Source: Brevipalpus yothersi
Lineage: Eukaryota > Arthropoda > Arachnida > Trombidiformes > Tenuipalpidae
Assembly: GCA_003956705.1 (NCBI GenBank)
Contig: QZCP01000145.1
Coordinates: 36,292-100,291 of the forward strand
Direction of reading: 5' to 3'
Length of the DNA stretch: 64,000 nucleotides
Of the stretch, positions 51,018 through 63,100 are shown piece by piece. A program made the position numbers and the translations under genes. How positions within the stretch are numbered: the stretch's first letter is position 1; every line of letters starts with the position of its first letter. The notes under the pieces were generated by a model, which had not been told where the DNA came from, did not search any database, and was given only the letters and a program-made list of their open reading frames with translations.

Positions 51018-53193
51018 ATGTGGCGAATATTGGTTACCAATAAATGTAGTCGATTGGGTGGTAGAAAATTTTCTACATTAGTGAGCAAAGATTTTGAATC
51101 ATGTTTAAATCTCAAGGTAACACCGCGAGTAAGCCGATCACTATCCACATGTTTATCTTCAAATCATCAAATGTGAGTTATTTCACTAGTAATTTGATAC
51201 TAAATTGTGGGTGCTTGATTAGATTGTGAAAATATTCACTGGAAAAATTTTCCTACTAATTGTCTCTATGTGTCCCTGATCGTTTTGTAAACAGAAAATT
51301 ATGCAAGATCATAGGTGACAGAGGGAAGAGTATCCATGGATTGAATTTGATTACATGCAATCATAATCCATGTGATGGATCATTTTTGGTCGTAAATCGA
51401 CGTTTTTTTGCAACTGAAAATCTTCCTGATCACACACTAGTACCTTTACCTGCTCTTTCACCTACCATGGAGATGGGCACTGTTATTTCATGGGAAAAGA
51501 AGGAAGGTGACAAGCTGAATGATGGTGATTTACTTGCGGAAATTGAAACAGATAAAGCAACCATGGGCTTTGAAACACCTGAAGAAGGTTATCTTGCCAA
51601 AATAATCGTTCCTGCAGGTAGTAAAGACATACCAATTGGCAAGGTTTGTATTATAAGGAAGGTTTTTTCTCTTGTTAGATCAGCATTTTCTGATTTCGAT
51701 TTTCTATAATTATCCAGTTACTGTGCATCATAGTACAAAATGAATCTGATGTAGCCGCTTTCAAAGATTTCACACCCAGTGAAGACACTGTAAAGTAAGT
51801 AATCTATTAAATTAATATCGGTAACCTAAAGATACATTGGTTTCCAACTGGGAGGACATGTTATAAAGGTGCGAAAGTTTGTTCGAGCAACATTAAATCT
51901 CTATTCAGAGACCCGGAAGTTTGGAAACAAGAAAAATCCTCGATTCTACGACATAAAATAATCTTAGGATATATCAAGAGATATCTTTGCTGATTGCTAA
52001 ATGTTCAAAAACTCGAAATCTAACCGGAATCTGCTGGTCAATTTTACTCATAACTTACTTCAATTCTCTTCTCACAGACCAGACACTGCCAAATCAAAAG
52101 CTGATTCACCTGCATCAACTCCTCCACCACCTTCAAGCTCACCTCAACAAACGCAAAGCCAACAGCCAACACAATTCATGTCACAACAGCCTGGTGGTCG
52201 AGTATTCGCCAGTCCATTTGCAAAGAATCTTGCAGCTCAAAAGGGCATTGATATTTCAATGTTTGGACAAGGTTCGGGACCAGGAGGTAGAATTATAGCA
52301 CAAGATGTTGCCTCTGGTGCTTCATCACCAGCCGCTTCAGCACCCATGAGTGGAGCTCCCTATGTAGACATACCTTTAACCAGCATGAGGCAAACGATCG
52401 CAAAACGTTTGCTTCAATCGAAACAGCAAATTCCTCACTATTACCTGAGTGTAGATATCGAGGTAGACAATCTTATGGGGTAAGCTCAAAAACCATTAAA
52501 TTTAAAGGTACCCTGATTTCATTTGATTTTATCTATGATCTTTACAGTCTTAGAGAACGAGTTAATCAGATGTTCAGTAAAGAAAACTTTAAGATGTCAG
52601 TCAATGACTATGTTATCAAAGCGTCTGCTCTAGCTTGTAGACGAGTGCCTGAAACGAATTCGTCATGGCAAGATTCATTTATTCGCCAATATTCACAAGT
52701 AGACATCAGTGTTGCCGTTAGTACTGATAAAGGATTGATAACTCCAATCGTTTTCAATGCTGAAACCAAAGGTGTTAAAGAAATTAGTGAGCAAGTGAAA
52801 GCTCTTGCAGCTAAAGCTCGAGAAGGTAGGTTCATCACAGAGTGAAGAAAAAATTGGGAGCTTGATCAACTCGAAAAACTTATTATTATTATCTTGTTCA
52901 CAGGCAAATTGGAGCCCCATGAGTTTCAAGGAGGCACTTTTACCATCTCTAATTTAGGAATGTTCGGAGTTAAGCAATTTTGTGCCATAATCAGTCCTCC
53001 CCAAGCATGTATACTTGCTGTCGGTGGAGTTGATAAGAGAGTTTTGCCTGACAAAGATGGCGGATTCCGAGTAGGAAATGTCATGACTGTCACCCTTAGT
53101 TGTGATCATCGAGTTGTGGATGGTGCTGTGGGTGCTCAATGGTTGCAACATTTCAAAAAGTTCTTAGAGGATCCAGTCACCATGATAATTTAA
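51018..53193 (+). CDS. DLAT: dihydrolipoamide acetyltransferase, E2 of pyruvate dehydrogenase
   Basis: Six exons: 51018-51172, 51295-51643, 51718-51794, 52078-52479, 52548-52825, 52904-53193; 516 residues. E2 forms the core of the mitochondrial pyruvate dehydrogenase complex and transfers acetyl groups to CoA. Residues 1 to about 95 form a basic, Ser-rich mitochondrial presequence. One lipoyl domain follows (PLPALSPTMEMGTVISW; lipoyl-lysine K139 in ETDKATMGF), then a Pro/Gln/Ser linker, the E3/E1-binding domain (about 235-271, FASPFAKNLAAQKGIDI, GPGGRI) and the catalytic domain with DHRVVDG (His489, Asp493). LSPTMEMGTI-type and ETDKA motifs fit DLAT better than the branched-chain or oxoglutarate E2. 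Mammalian DLAT has two lipoyl domains; only one is encoded here. Confidence 0.96.
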
Positions 53194-53527
53194 ATTATTG
53201 GACCGTTGAGAGAGAAAATTTTATTCTCTTTAAAGAGTCACGTTATCCCGCAAGTGTGGAGTAAGTTTCAGTCAGGATACACATGGCGGGCCAAAGCAGA
53301 ATTGGAGGGCTCAAAGAGAAGCTGAGCTTTTTCGGCCTTCTCTTTAAATCCAATAGTAGTTGTATATTTGTTTCGAAATAATTTGTTTGTTGATCACCAT
53401 GTTTTATGGGAATTAAATCGATAAATAATAACCAGTCGAAAAGATTTCAACACTTCCGCAAGCTTTTTAATATGAAGTTGAACGATGAAAATAAGGGGGA
53501 AAATACACCTAGTTACATAGTCTTTCC
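53194..53527. other. convergent 3' ends of DLAT and SNRPB
   Basis: 334 bases hold both 3'UTRs. An ATAAATAATAA stretch near 53423 is a possible DLAT poly(A) signal. On the minus strand ATTAAA near 53465 could serve SNRPB. Confidence 0.45.
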
Positions 53528-54427
53528 TCATTGACGAGGCATCTTGGCTGGTCTTGGTGGACCGGCAGTTGGTGGAACTGGAGGCATTCCTGGTCTCATC
53601 AGGCCGGGTGGAGGTTGTCTGATTCCGGGAGGAACCGCTGGAATACCGCGTCCAGCCATAGCCTGTAGCTGTGCAGCCGAAAGTCCTGGTACGGCGGGAA
53701 CTCCAGGTACTCCAGGTACTCCAGGCACTCCTGGCACTCCTGGTACTCCTGGTACACCTGGTACACCAGTGGGTGGAATTCCTGGTGCCAATGGGGCTCC
53801 AGGTAGAGGCATACCAGGAATGGGTGCAGGTATCATCCCAGGTCGTGCAAGTGGTGCTGCACCAGGAGCAGCTATTCCTGGTGCCGGTTGCAATTGAGCT
53901 GCGGCCAATTGAGGAGCCATCACTGCTGGTGATGGGCCGCCAATTCCTCTTACAGGACCTTGCAATCCAGGTGCAGCGGTAGGTATAGTGACCGGTGGCA
54001 CTGGAACACCACGTCCAGCAGCTCGACCTAGACCAGGACCTGGAATGGCAGCTGGAACGGGGACTCTTGGGATTCCTTCCTCAGGTGGCGGTGGACCTTC
54101 CACAGACATAGAGACAATGTTCTCACCTCGAATGAGAACAAAACCTAATACTCTCTTCTCTTCCCGCTCTACACCTTTCGATCCTTTACCACGAATCTTT
54201 CGGAATTCTTCGCAATCGGCGAGTATCAGATTCATATGTTTGTCGAAAGCTTTAAAATTACCTACAAAATTTCTGGAATCTTGCAGTATAACTCGCATGC
54301 GGTAGTTCACATACTGAACCATCTTGTTATTTTTACTGATAGTCTACACAGAAACAGGAATGGAAAGAAAGTGGCAACACACCATTAGTGAAACTCATTC
54401 CAACAACACAATCAATTTACTTACCAT
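53528..54427 (-). CDS. SNRPB: small nuclear ribonucleoprotein Sm-B/B'
   Basis: Two coding exons: 54425-54427 (the ATG only) and 53528-54343; 272 residues. The first exon ends ATG|GTAAGT, and the second starts with ACT-ATC-AGT-AAA, giving MTISKNNKMVQYVNYRMR, which aligns with human MTVGKSSKMLQHIDYRMR. Sm-B is one of the seven Sm proteins forming the ring on U1, U2, U4 and U5 snRNAs in the nucleus. The Sm1 motif (FKAFDKHMNLILADCEEFR) and Sm2 motif (LGFVLIRGENIVSMSVEGPP) are intact. The long C-terminal tail is Pro/Gly/Ala-rich (GRAAGRG, PVRGIGGPS) and contains a VPG tandem repeat; it ends PPRPAKMPRQ. Without the tiny first exon the protein would start at the internal KM-VQY methionine. Confidence 0.96.
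53696..53772 (+). repeat. 9-bp tandem repeat encoding Val-Pro-Gly units in Sm-B
   Basis: About eight GGTACTCCA-like units on the plus strand, read as consecutive VPG tripeptides on the minus strand. Units differ mainly at third codon positions. Confidence 0.9.
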
Positions 54428-56049
54428 TTTGGCTAATTAAATTTGGTATCAATTGATCACAATGACAAAGATGATAAATTAAACGCTGTCAAATTAACAT
54501 TCAAAACAAACACACTTTTTGATCATATAAAAAATCAAAAGATGAGCGCTTCAACGCGCTTTGTACAATGCTTTTTCTCTGCCTATTTTCGGCGTCCCAT
54601 AGATAGCGCTACTTGCTGAGTAGTCGAAAATATTAAATATTTTTTCAATTAATTGAATTAATTCCGTTTAAGAATATTTTTTTTTAGTTTTCTCTATCAG
54701 ATTAGATTGAACCTCTTTTTTGATGTTGAATTGACAGCAAAATTTTTTAGATTAATGTGATCGAGAAAAAAATATTCTTGCCTCACTATCTACTTCTTTT
54801 CTCCTCCGTAGACTACATATTTGTTGATAAGAAAATCATCAAAGTATTCATATTTATCAGTCAATTGAAACATAGGATTTCCAAGATAATTTCTACTTAG
54901 TATCGCAAAAGTTTTGAGAATTATCATTTTGATTATGAGAGATAGCCAATTTTCATTCACAATTGATAGTGTAGGGCTTGATATGTAACCACCGTAAGGC
55001 AGCAGCTGTGTCATTCGACTCGATCTGTTTCGAACTTTTAATCCTTTGCTTATGATATTGTCGATTTTCCATGAAAAATATCATGTGGACCTATCAAAGC
55101 CTGGGAGATGTCTTGATGGAATGAACTCTGATTTTAGACTCATCAAAAAGAGGCAAAATTTTTGAGCATTTTTATACAAAATTTTCACCTAATGCATCAT
55201 GATTGTTGATATTTTTTAAGGGTTCAAACCTCGATTCGAAGAAAATTTGCGATTCTGTTTAGACTTTCAATAGAGAATCCATATTCTTGCTAATTTTTCG
55301 TTGTTACAAATTTCATTGCAAATTGAAGGATATATGCTTATTATAATTGAGTAATCATTCTGCAACCATTTTCATCTACACACCTGATGAGGTGAAAAAC
55401 ATATCCAATCAAAAGAAATGCATATCGAGGGCTTCAAATACAATTCGCAATTTAAACCAATCCTACCACACAATACTGCAAACAATCAAGTGATTGGAGA
55501 TGAAAAAAATTTATCAGTTCCCAAGGTATAGATATTTTTGGCATATATGCATGTATTTATATTGGTATTTGTATGTATAAAAATACACATATTTCGAGTG
55601 AAAGTGATTCTAAGGAACTGATGAAATGCCTAGGTGAGATAGTGGAGGGGGGAGGAGTGGATATTGGAGTAGATTCAGAGAGTATAAGGGGAAAGAAGGG
55701 GGAGAAGGGCAAGAATATCCAGGGTAAGTAGGTCAAAGACTGATTCCATAAGCTTCAGAGTTATCAAATAGGAATTGCCGAATTCATAGCCGATATACTG
55801 TTGCTGATTGCACTGAGTATTGTACCAACAGTCCATCGAACAGGGAACAGTACAGTGTTTCAGTCAACAAATGCAAAAGACTGTGGCGAAAATTATTTTG
55901 CCAAGTCCAAAGTTTTTGTTTTGATTCGCATTCTGGAGTGATTATCAATTTTTGGGCCATCCATAGGAATCTCAGCCTTTTGAAGTTGAATAAAGGATTG
56001 AAATCTCATTGCTACCAAACTTTTCTCTCTCTCTTTCTTTTTAATATTT
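54428..56049. other. intergenic region upstream of SNRPB
   Basis: Contains the SNRPB promoter on the minus strand. A short purine-rich segment at 55689-55740 is similar to 58446-58500 further right. Otherwise I see no gene. Confidence 0.5.
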
Positions 56050-56720
56050 GTTTCCTATTAGCATATGCAAAAAATCCAGAGAGATTGGCCACTGTTTACA
56101 ATTGAATAATTTAGATGTTCAACACCTTGAACTTTGTTGAGCTTAAGAGAAATCTATCTCGTCTAGAACTTAGGCAAGTTTTGGAAAGTTCAGAGAAATC
56201 CAGGTTACTTTAGCTGGCAAACTTTTCGCCAATCTTCATCAACTAGATTATCTCATTTTACTAGGATCACTCCATGAGCTACGGAAGCTCATTCTTCAAA
56301 GTAATCAGCAGTAGCAGTACTTCCTCGAGCTATGAGCAGTCTTTCAAATTCAACCAACCTGAGTGTCGGAGGTAACAATCTTAGCTCAATTCCGATCAGA
56401 ATTGGTATGCATTTCCACCGAAAAATTTTATTGACTAATCTAATGTAGCTATAAATCTATCTATTTATCTATCTATAATATTAATTGCGTAAGTCGTTAA
56501 AATCAAATTGCACGTTCTGAGAGTTCTCTTTCTCTTTCTTTTCATTCTTCACCCACTTTCCAAGACGAAGGATTAGCAGAGGAAGAAGAGAAAAAACAAT
56601 TTATGCTGGCCATTACCCAGCAAACGGCAAGCTGTGAGTGCCTCAACATTGACCATCTCCAAATTTACTCAAATCTAACTGGCCCACCATACGATGACGG
56701 AGATGGTCCATGTTGAGAGT
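56050..56720 (+). pseudogene. decayed fragment of a SHOC2-like leucine-rich-repeat gene
   Basis: 56068-56175 matches the SHOC2 exon at 63377-63485, including flanking intron bases on both sides (a CATATGCAAAAAAT stretch before it; the donor has decayed from GTAAGT to GCAAGT). There is an 18-base deletion and several frame breaks, and the leucine-repeat asparagine pattern is only partly kept. Further right, 56261-56312 reads LGSLHELRKLILQSNQ and 56331-56405 reads LSNSTNLSVGGNNLSSIPIRIG in other frames. Both fit SHOC2-type leucine-rich repeats and are followed by stops. It lies about 4 kb before the first assigned exon of the intact gene, in the same orientation. Confidence 0.8.
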
Positions 56721-58273
56721 CTCAGAGCTCGCTTTGCTCGCCGTTCACCAAGTACTGGCCAATAGAAAGCATTCTCTTTCTCTTGTATAAATTTCGACCT
56801 CCACCAAGCATCGTTTTTCCAGAGCCCATTTCATTTGCTGTGCTCACCGACGAAGCATCGATCAGTACCGCTTGTGTGTTAAAAAGCCACCAGCATTTCT
56901 TTTTTCGATACTCCTATGATCAGAAGGAAATCTCTTTTCATTACTTTCATTTTTAATAATGTTGCTGTCTAGTCTGTGTGTGTTTTTGCATGTGGGCGCG
57001 TACATACTGCGGGGAGGGAAATTTTTTTTCACTACAACGACAAGCGATCACATCTTTTAGATCGATAATTGTGGCCTTTAAATATTCGGGCATCAAGTTA
57101 CTCACTGAGTGTCCTACTGTGTGTTCATCATTATCATGCAAATTGAAAAGTGAAGTTCAATAATCATAATCAATTCCGTATATCTAACTGATTGTGCAAG
57201 TTTTTGTCTCTATCTTTTGTGCTCTTTATTTTTTTTCTTTCATGTTCGCTCAATACCATTGAAAATCATCGTTCAATTACACCAACAACTGGCATAAATA
57301 TATACACGATTTATTTATCGTCAACTATTGAAATATTGCATACTGTTCAATGTACTTCGGAGGCCTTCAAACTCTTTCGTTGCAATTCAATCATATACCA
57401 CCTCTATTCTCATCTATTTAAATCGAAAAATATAATTTGAATTTCCCGTCTATCTCCAGCTAGAATTATCAGATAATTTGTAGATTAATAGATAATCATT
57501 GTGAGTCAAGATACCCTGTGTTACACAACCAATGTCCAAGTAGGGAATAAGTAGTCAGATTATCATCACACCTGAAACCATTCATTCATTGAACATTTTT
57601 TCAATACTGACCACACTTCGGTCCATCACATGTTACAACATGACAATATTTGAGAATGAAAGGACCTTATCATCCGATGAAAATAACCTTTGTTCATGAA
57701 GTGAAAAAATTTTTCCAACTTTGCTAATAGAATAGAAAGTCGGAAAGATTTATGTCAAGAGACAGAAGAATGTGCAAATGAAGTGAGATGAATCTAGTAT
57801 ATCTAGTACATGCAAATCGTGTTTATCAACACATTTTTCCCAGGGTTTGATGATCAAAAGGTGGAAAATGTTGAGAATCATTTCATCTCTGACGAATTAT
57901 CTGAAGAAAAATTCCATTTGCAAAAGATGGTATTTTCATTGAGTCAATAGGCCAAATGCAGTTTGAAAAGTAATTGAACTCTTGCTGAACCATCAGTCCA
58001 AGGCTGAAACTATATCAAATTTTACTGAAACCCGGTCAAAGGTGAACTTGTGACCGCAAAACTATTTGCTCAGTATAAGACTGAAAGATGAGTGGAAAGA
58101 GTTCATCACTCCTCCGCATCTCTCTCCCTCTCTCACTTCTCACAGGTATCGGTCGCCTCTATGTCTCTTTCTCTTTCTCTTCCCTCGTTCGCAGCATCCC
58201 TGGCAGAGGCCAAGAGCGAAGGATGCTAGTAAATTTCATGTCTCTCTCTCCTCCTCCTCCTCCTCCTCCTCCA

Positions 58274-58361
<88 letters not shown>

Positions 58362-60162
58362 CTCATCCCTGGCCAGGGTAGACATCCAAGTCTTTCTCTC
58401 AGATGACCTAGTTTGGGGAGAGAGAGAGAAAGAGAGAGAGATAGCAAGGGGAAGAAGGGCAAGAATTCCAGGGTAAGTAAGTAGGTCAAAGAGAGAGACT
58501 GAACATAGAGAGAATCTCAATGCTGAGTCTTTGAAGTTCGAACATTCGCTTGTTAGTCTGCTAGCTTCAATCGTACATTAAACTACATTGATCAGATATT
58601 GTAATACCTTTTGTGCTTCCGTGCAATATTGACTGATTTTTTATATTAAAATTGCATTTTATCTCGGAGTGCAAATTTTATCAATTAATGTAAATTTTGC
58701 ATTTGTATTGTGCACACCGAAAAAAGTTTATGCATGATTCTTGATCAAATTGGATACCATCTCTTTTCCTGCTACTACTGCCGTCGCAACATTATATCCT
58801 TTTCCACCTCATCCTGATGCAAATGGAGCCAGAGAGCATCATTTTGCAATGTAATTGTCCTGCAACTACAATTTGGTAATTATTGTTTTGCATAATCATC
58901 TCTCGCTCTCTACACTTCCTCCTAATATTGGCCATCACCACTGGAATCGGGAATAGTGTTGATAAGAAGAATAAGAAGGAAAAAAAAGACCCAAAAGAGA
59001 CGAAGAGACAAAGTTGCGTGTTCAATTTATCATCAAATTATCATCAAATCGGTTGGTTGCCAAACCAACTTGCAGCTCTCTTCCTCTGGTTGCTCTCTCT
59101 CAATGTTTATATTTACTACGCTCGCGGTGTAGTCTTTACCGTTACATCTGTTAAAGTGAGTCTCTCTCTCTCTCTCTCTCTCTCTCTTTGATAATTTTCT
59201 CTGTCTATTTTTGCCTTATTTTTCTTTTTTTCACTCTCTTTTTCTCATATTATTACTACTTATTCTTCTTATTACGATTATTATATATTTTTGCTATATA
59301 CTGTTGTTATTGTTGTTGTTGTTGGTGCTGTACATATGATATTTATCATTATACACACATGCACTTCATTTGATAATGATTCGATTGCCTTCTCTTATTG
59401 ACAACCGTTATGATGATGATGACGATGACCAGTGCCCTTTCATGATCACTTCTAATCAATGCCACAAATTGATAAGATTTATCAACTCTGAATATCATGT
59501 CAGAATCCAGCAATCAACCCGAGTCATATTCAACTCAATCGGTAAGTTTTATTTTCATGATTGTTGTTTGCATGAATTTTAACTATACTGTGTGTATGCG
59601 TATGTGCTTGAGTCCACATGATAGTTGAAATCATAATGTCACTTGATTGAATCAATTGGTGATGATCACTGGTGTTTAGCGTTGAATTTTGGAAGTGAAA
59701 CACTATTTACAGGAACCGTTTGACAGATTAGACCGGTACATGTGCGTGTGTTGTTTTATGAATGTTTACGATGGAAAAACGGAGTAATCACATGGCCAGT
59801 TAATCATAATCATGAGCCAATATCTACACTTTTATGAAACTGGCCATAATTCCAGAAGATTCCAGAAAGATAAAATCATATAAAGTCATGAGAGCAGAAA
59901 TCGAGATGAATAGAATTGGACAATACAGAACGCTGTTCGAATCGTAATATGTTCGAACTTATCGAAGGAAGATGCCCAGGATATTTACTTGATTCAATGT
60001 GATTTCACAGAATTTAGCCAGTTGCTTGTTCCTCGAAGTTAGTGTATAAATTAGTGTCTGTGCATTCTTGTACTAATTTTTTTCCCCTTCAAGATAAACC
60101 ATGGTCTCAATGATTGATTATTGTTTGTTTTTCTTTGTATCTCAAAAAAATTGAATTCAGCC
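56721..60162. other. region upstream of the SHOC2 coding exons
   Basis: Holds a (CTC)n tract at 58243-58272 running into (CT)41 at 58277-58358, and (CT)n at 59161-59187. A Lys-rich open stretch at 58960-59010 (DKKNKKEKKDPKETKR) is reminiscent of the charged SHOC2 N-terminus but has no ATG or clear splice sites. A 5'UTR exon ending CCAG|GGTAAGT near 58470 is possible. Confidence 0.4.
58277..58358 (+). repeat. (CT)41 microsatellite preceded by (CTC)n
   Basis: Pure CT array directly after nine or so CTC units (58243-58272). Confidence 0.95.
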
Positions 60163-63100
60163 TCCAGCTTCCATTGCCACCACTATTGCCGCAACCACAG
60201 CCGCAACCGTAACCACAACCATAGCCACTGCCACGATAGCCAGCCCAGGGCCCACTGCCACCACTTCGACTGCCACCGAAATCCCATCAACATCTTCTGA
60301 TATTCATCAAGTAAGTAGCCATTGAGCATAACTTTCTCTTATCGTGAAATGTCTTGACATTGGTCGACAAGTTCTTCGGCTTTGAGCTATTTCGTCATGT
60401 CCGGTTTGTTTAAATGAGGATGTAAATTCTTAAGCATGGTTTTCTTCCTTCCTTTTTTCTCCAGAATCAACATTCTGATTGTTAATTTTGCATGCTCTTT
60501 TCCTTTATTTTTATCACGATCAATTGTGGATATTTTTCTCACTCCAATGAATTGTTCTCTGAACTTATTTCAGTAAGAAATTTCATCACAAGGTATATCA
60601 AAATTTTATTTGATAATTTATCGTTTGTCTCCAGATGAAATTGAGTTTTTTGCTTTCACTTTGAATAGTTGTATGTTGTTCAAAGTTCTCCAAGAGCATT
60701 TTGCTTGCTTATGCTTCCGAATCATCCATACACATGATTGATTTTCACAAGCCATCATCACTCATTGTGCATCGTTTTTCGAACATCATATAAGATCTGA
60801 ACCCTAGTTCTGTTTGTTTCATGGTGTTCTGAATTGCATATATACACAGATGCTTAGCTCTTTTCTGTTCTCTCTATCAGTTGTATATTATAAGTCTTCT
60901 TCTAATTGAATTCGAATGTGTTGATACATGTAACCATCTTTTTCTCTCTTATTCCCCATCATCCATATTGAACACACTTCAATTGTTTTGCGCATTAGAT
61001 GTATCAACTGATGCTAATGGTCACGCCATCCAATGATCAGATGAGATGAAGCTGATTTTTCATCTTCTTCATCCACTGTCTCTCTCCACGTTACCCACAT
61101 CCATCTTCTATCACCAAGCAGATGATGATAGAACTTTCGGATACTCTTCTTTCTATTTACACTATCTCTCTGCTACTTGGTCACTAAGTCAGCTTGAAAT
61201 TTTTTGGAGACAAAAAATTAGCCAGAAACACACATGTACTGAAAAAAAGCTAGTCAAAAGAAAGAGAGACAGAAAAGCTTGTCTATCATTGATGATGCTA
61301 CCATATGAGCTGAAACTACAGGTGATGTAGATGTAACTGTAGGTGATTATTAGCTACTATTTCGTTCACTTTTCCTTCACTCCCACACATACACTTTCCA
61401 CCGAGCTGCACCACCTTCACTTTCTCTCTCTTTCTCTTTCTATCTCTGTGGAAATGATTTCTCTTGATTCTATCTTTTTTTACTATCTAATTTGATTTGT
61501 TTTACGATTGCCTGTTGATTCCTTGCTCACTTTTGACTGGGTTTTTTGTTGCTGAGTTTTTTTTGCAGGGTTTACTTTATTCTCTGTGTGTGTTTGTGTG
61601 TGTTTTCACTTCCATCTCTCTGTTTGCAGGCTTCATTTGTCATGTATTGGTGTACCTTTTATTGCAATATTGGATTTTTTTCCATTTTTCTTTTTTGCAA
61701 TCACCCATTTTCGTCACCTGCAAAATGAGAGAGAGAGAGAAAAAGAGAGAGAATTGAGTGAGAAAAAACTCATGGATAAAGTTTCAAATTTCTAGTGAAC
61801 TTCACCAAATCAAGGCCTCACTTTTACAATCATCCACTTATGCATGCTCAAACACGACAACTTTTTGTGCTATTTTTTGTGTTCATTATTCAACCATTTT
61901 TTTTGCTTTGCAAATCTAATACACTCACCCGTACTTACATAGCTGAAGATAGAGAGACTAGAGATACTCACATGTAGCTCAATTCAAAAGTACCGTTGAT
62001 TGCACTTGAACATGGTAACCATTGCTGATCAGCATCGAAGACCTTGTCTACCAAGTGTGTGGTAGAGTTTTTTTTCTTCTCTTTCTTTGCAAAAAAAAAT
62101 CTGGTGCAGCATACTGCTTCAGCAAAAGTAATCGTCCTTGTATATATACATGTACATGCACACCACATACACGCTGGGTGGCCTCAGTATCTTATGAGAA
62201 AGTTTTAATGTCTAATTTCCAGGAGAAACGAGGTTCCTCTGGTACCTCATCGGACAAGCGAGTGACCGTAAGTCATCCCGGAGAACGTAAACCCAAGCCG
62301 ACAGCAGGCAAGAAGAAGCATTCCTTGCAGGCCGATCATTTGGATGCCGAAAAAAGACTCCAAAAGTGTCGTGAGGAGGGTGCAAAACGATTGGATCTAA
62401 CCAAATGTAGTATCACTTGTTTATCACCATCAATCAAAGATCTGGTCCATCTTACCGAGCTGTATTTGTATCAGAATAAATTGTCCGCACTGCCCAGTGA
62501 AGTGGGAAGCCTTGTGAATCTGGAAATTCTTGCACTCAATGAGAATATTCTCACTAATTTGCCTGATACATTGGCCAATTTGAAGCGAATTCGACTACTT
62601 GATCTTCGACACAACAAGCTGAGCGAAATTCCAAACGTTGTATATCAATTGACATCATTGGCCACACTACATCTTCGATATAATCGAATAAGACGAGTTG
62701 CAGAGGAGATATCAAATTTAAATGTGAGTGTTATGTGTTCATACATTGTATTTGCTTCAGGACATTGAAAATTCTACCAATAGAGAGAAAGGATCTTGTT
62801 GTGTCTAGATGAAACTTTAGGTAATGATTGAATACTTATTGTATCAATTGCCCATGATGAGCCAAACTCATTGATGAAATATGATGTTCTCATCCCAGAT
62901 CGATGGATGTATGCATCGGAAAATGAACTTTACTCCTCTTGATTCGAGTGATAAAAATCCGATAAGATTGCAAAAGTGATCAGATATTGTTGGAATTGCA
63001 GCTATAATAAATAAGATTATGATAGAAACAGCACATTGTATTGTATTGAGTGTAGAAACCTTGCTACAATGAATCTCATGATATTCCTTGATTTTCCACC

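Noticed and set aside
55218..55240. GGTTCAAACC, resembling a tRNA B box
   Set aside because: No A box or cloverleaf can be formed with the upstream sequence.
58883..59191. ORF with a Lys-rich stretch resembling the charged SHOC2 N-terminus
   Set aside because: No ATG (starts with TTG) and no convincing splice sites around the Lys-rich part; kept only as a remark.
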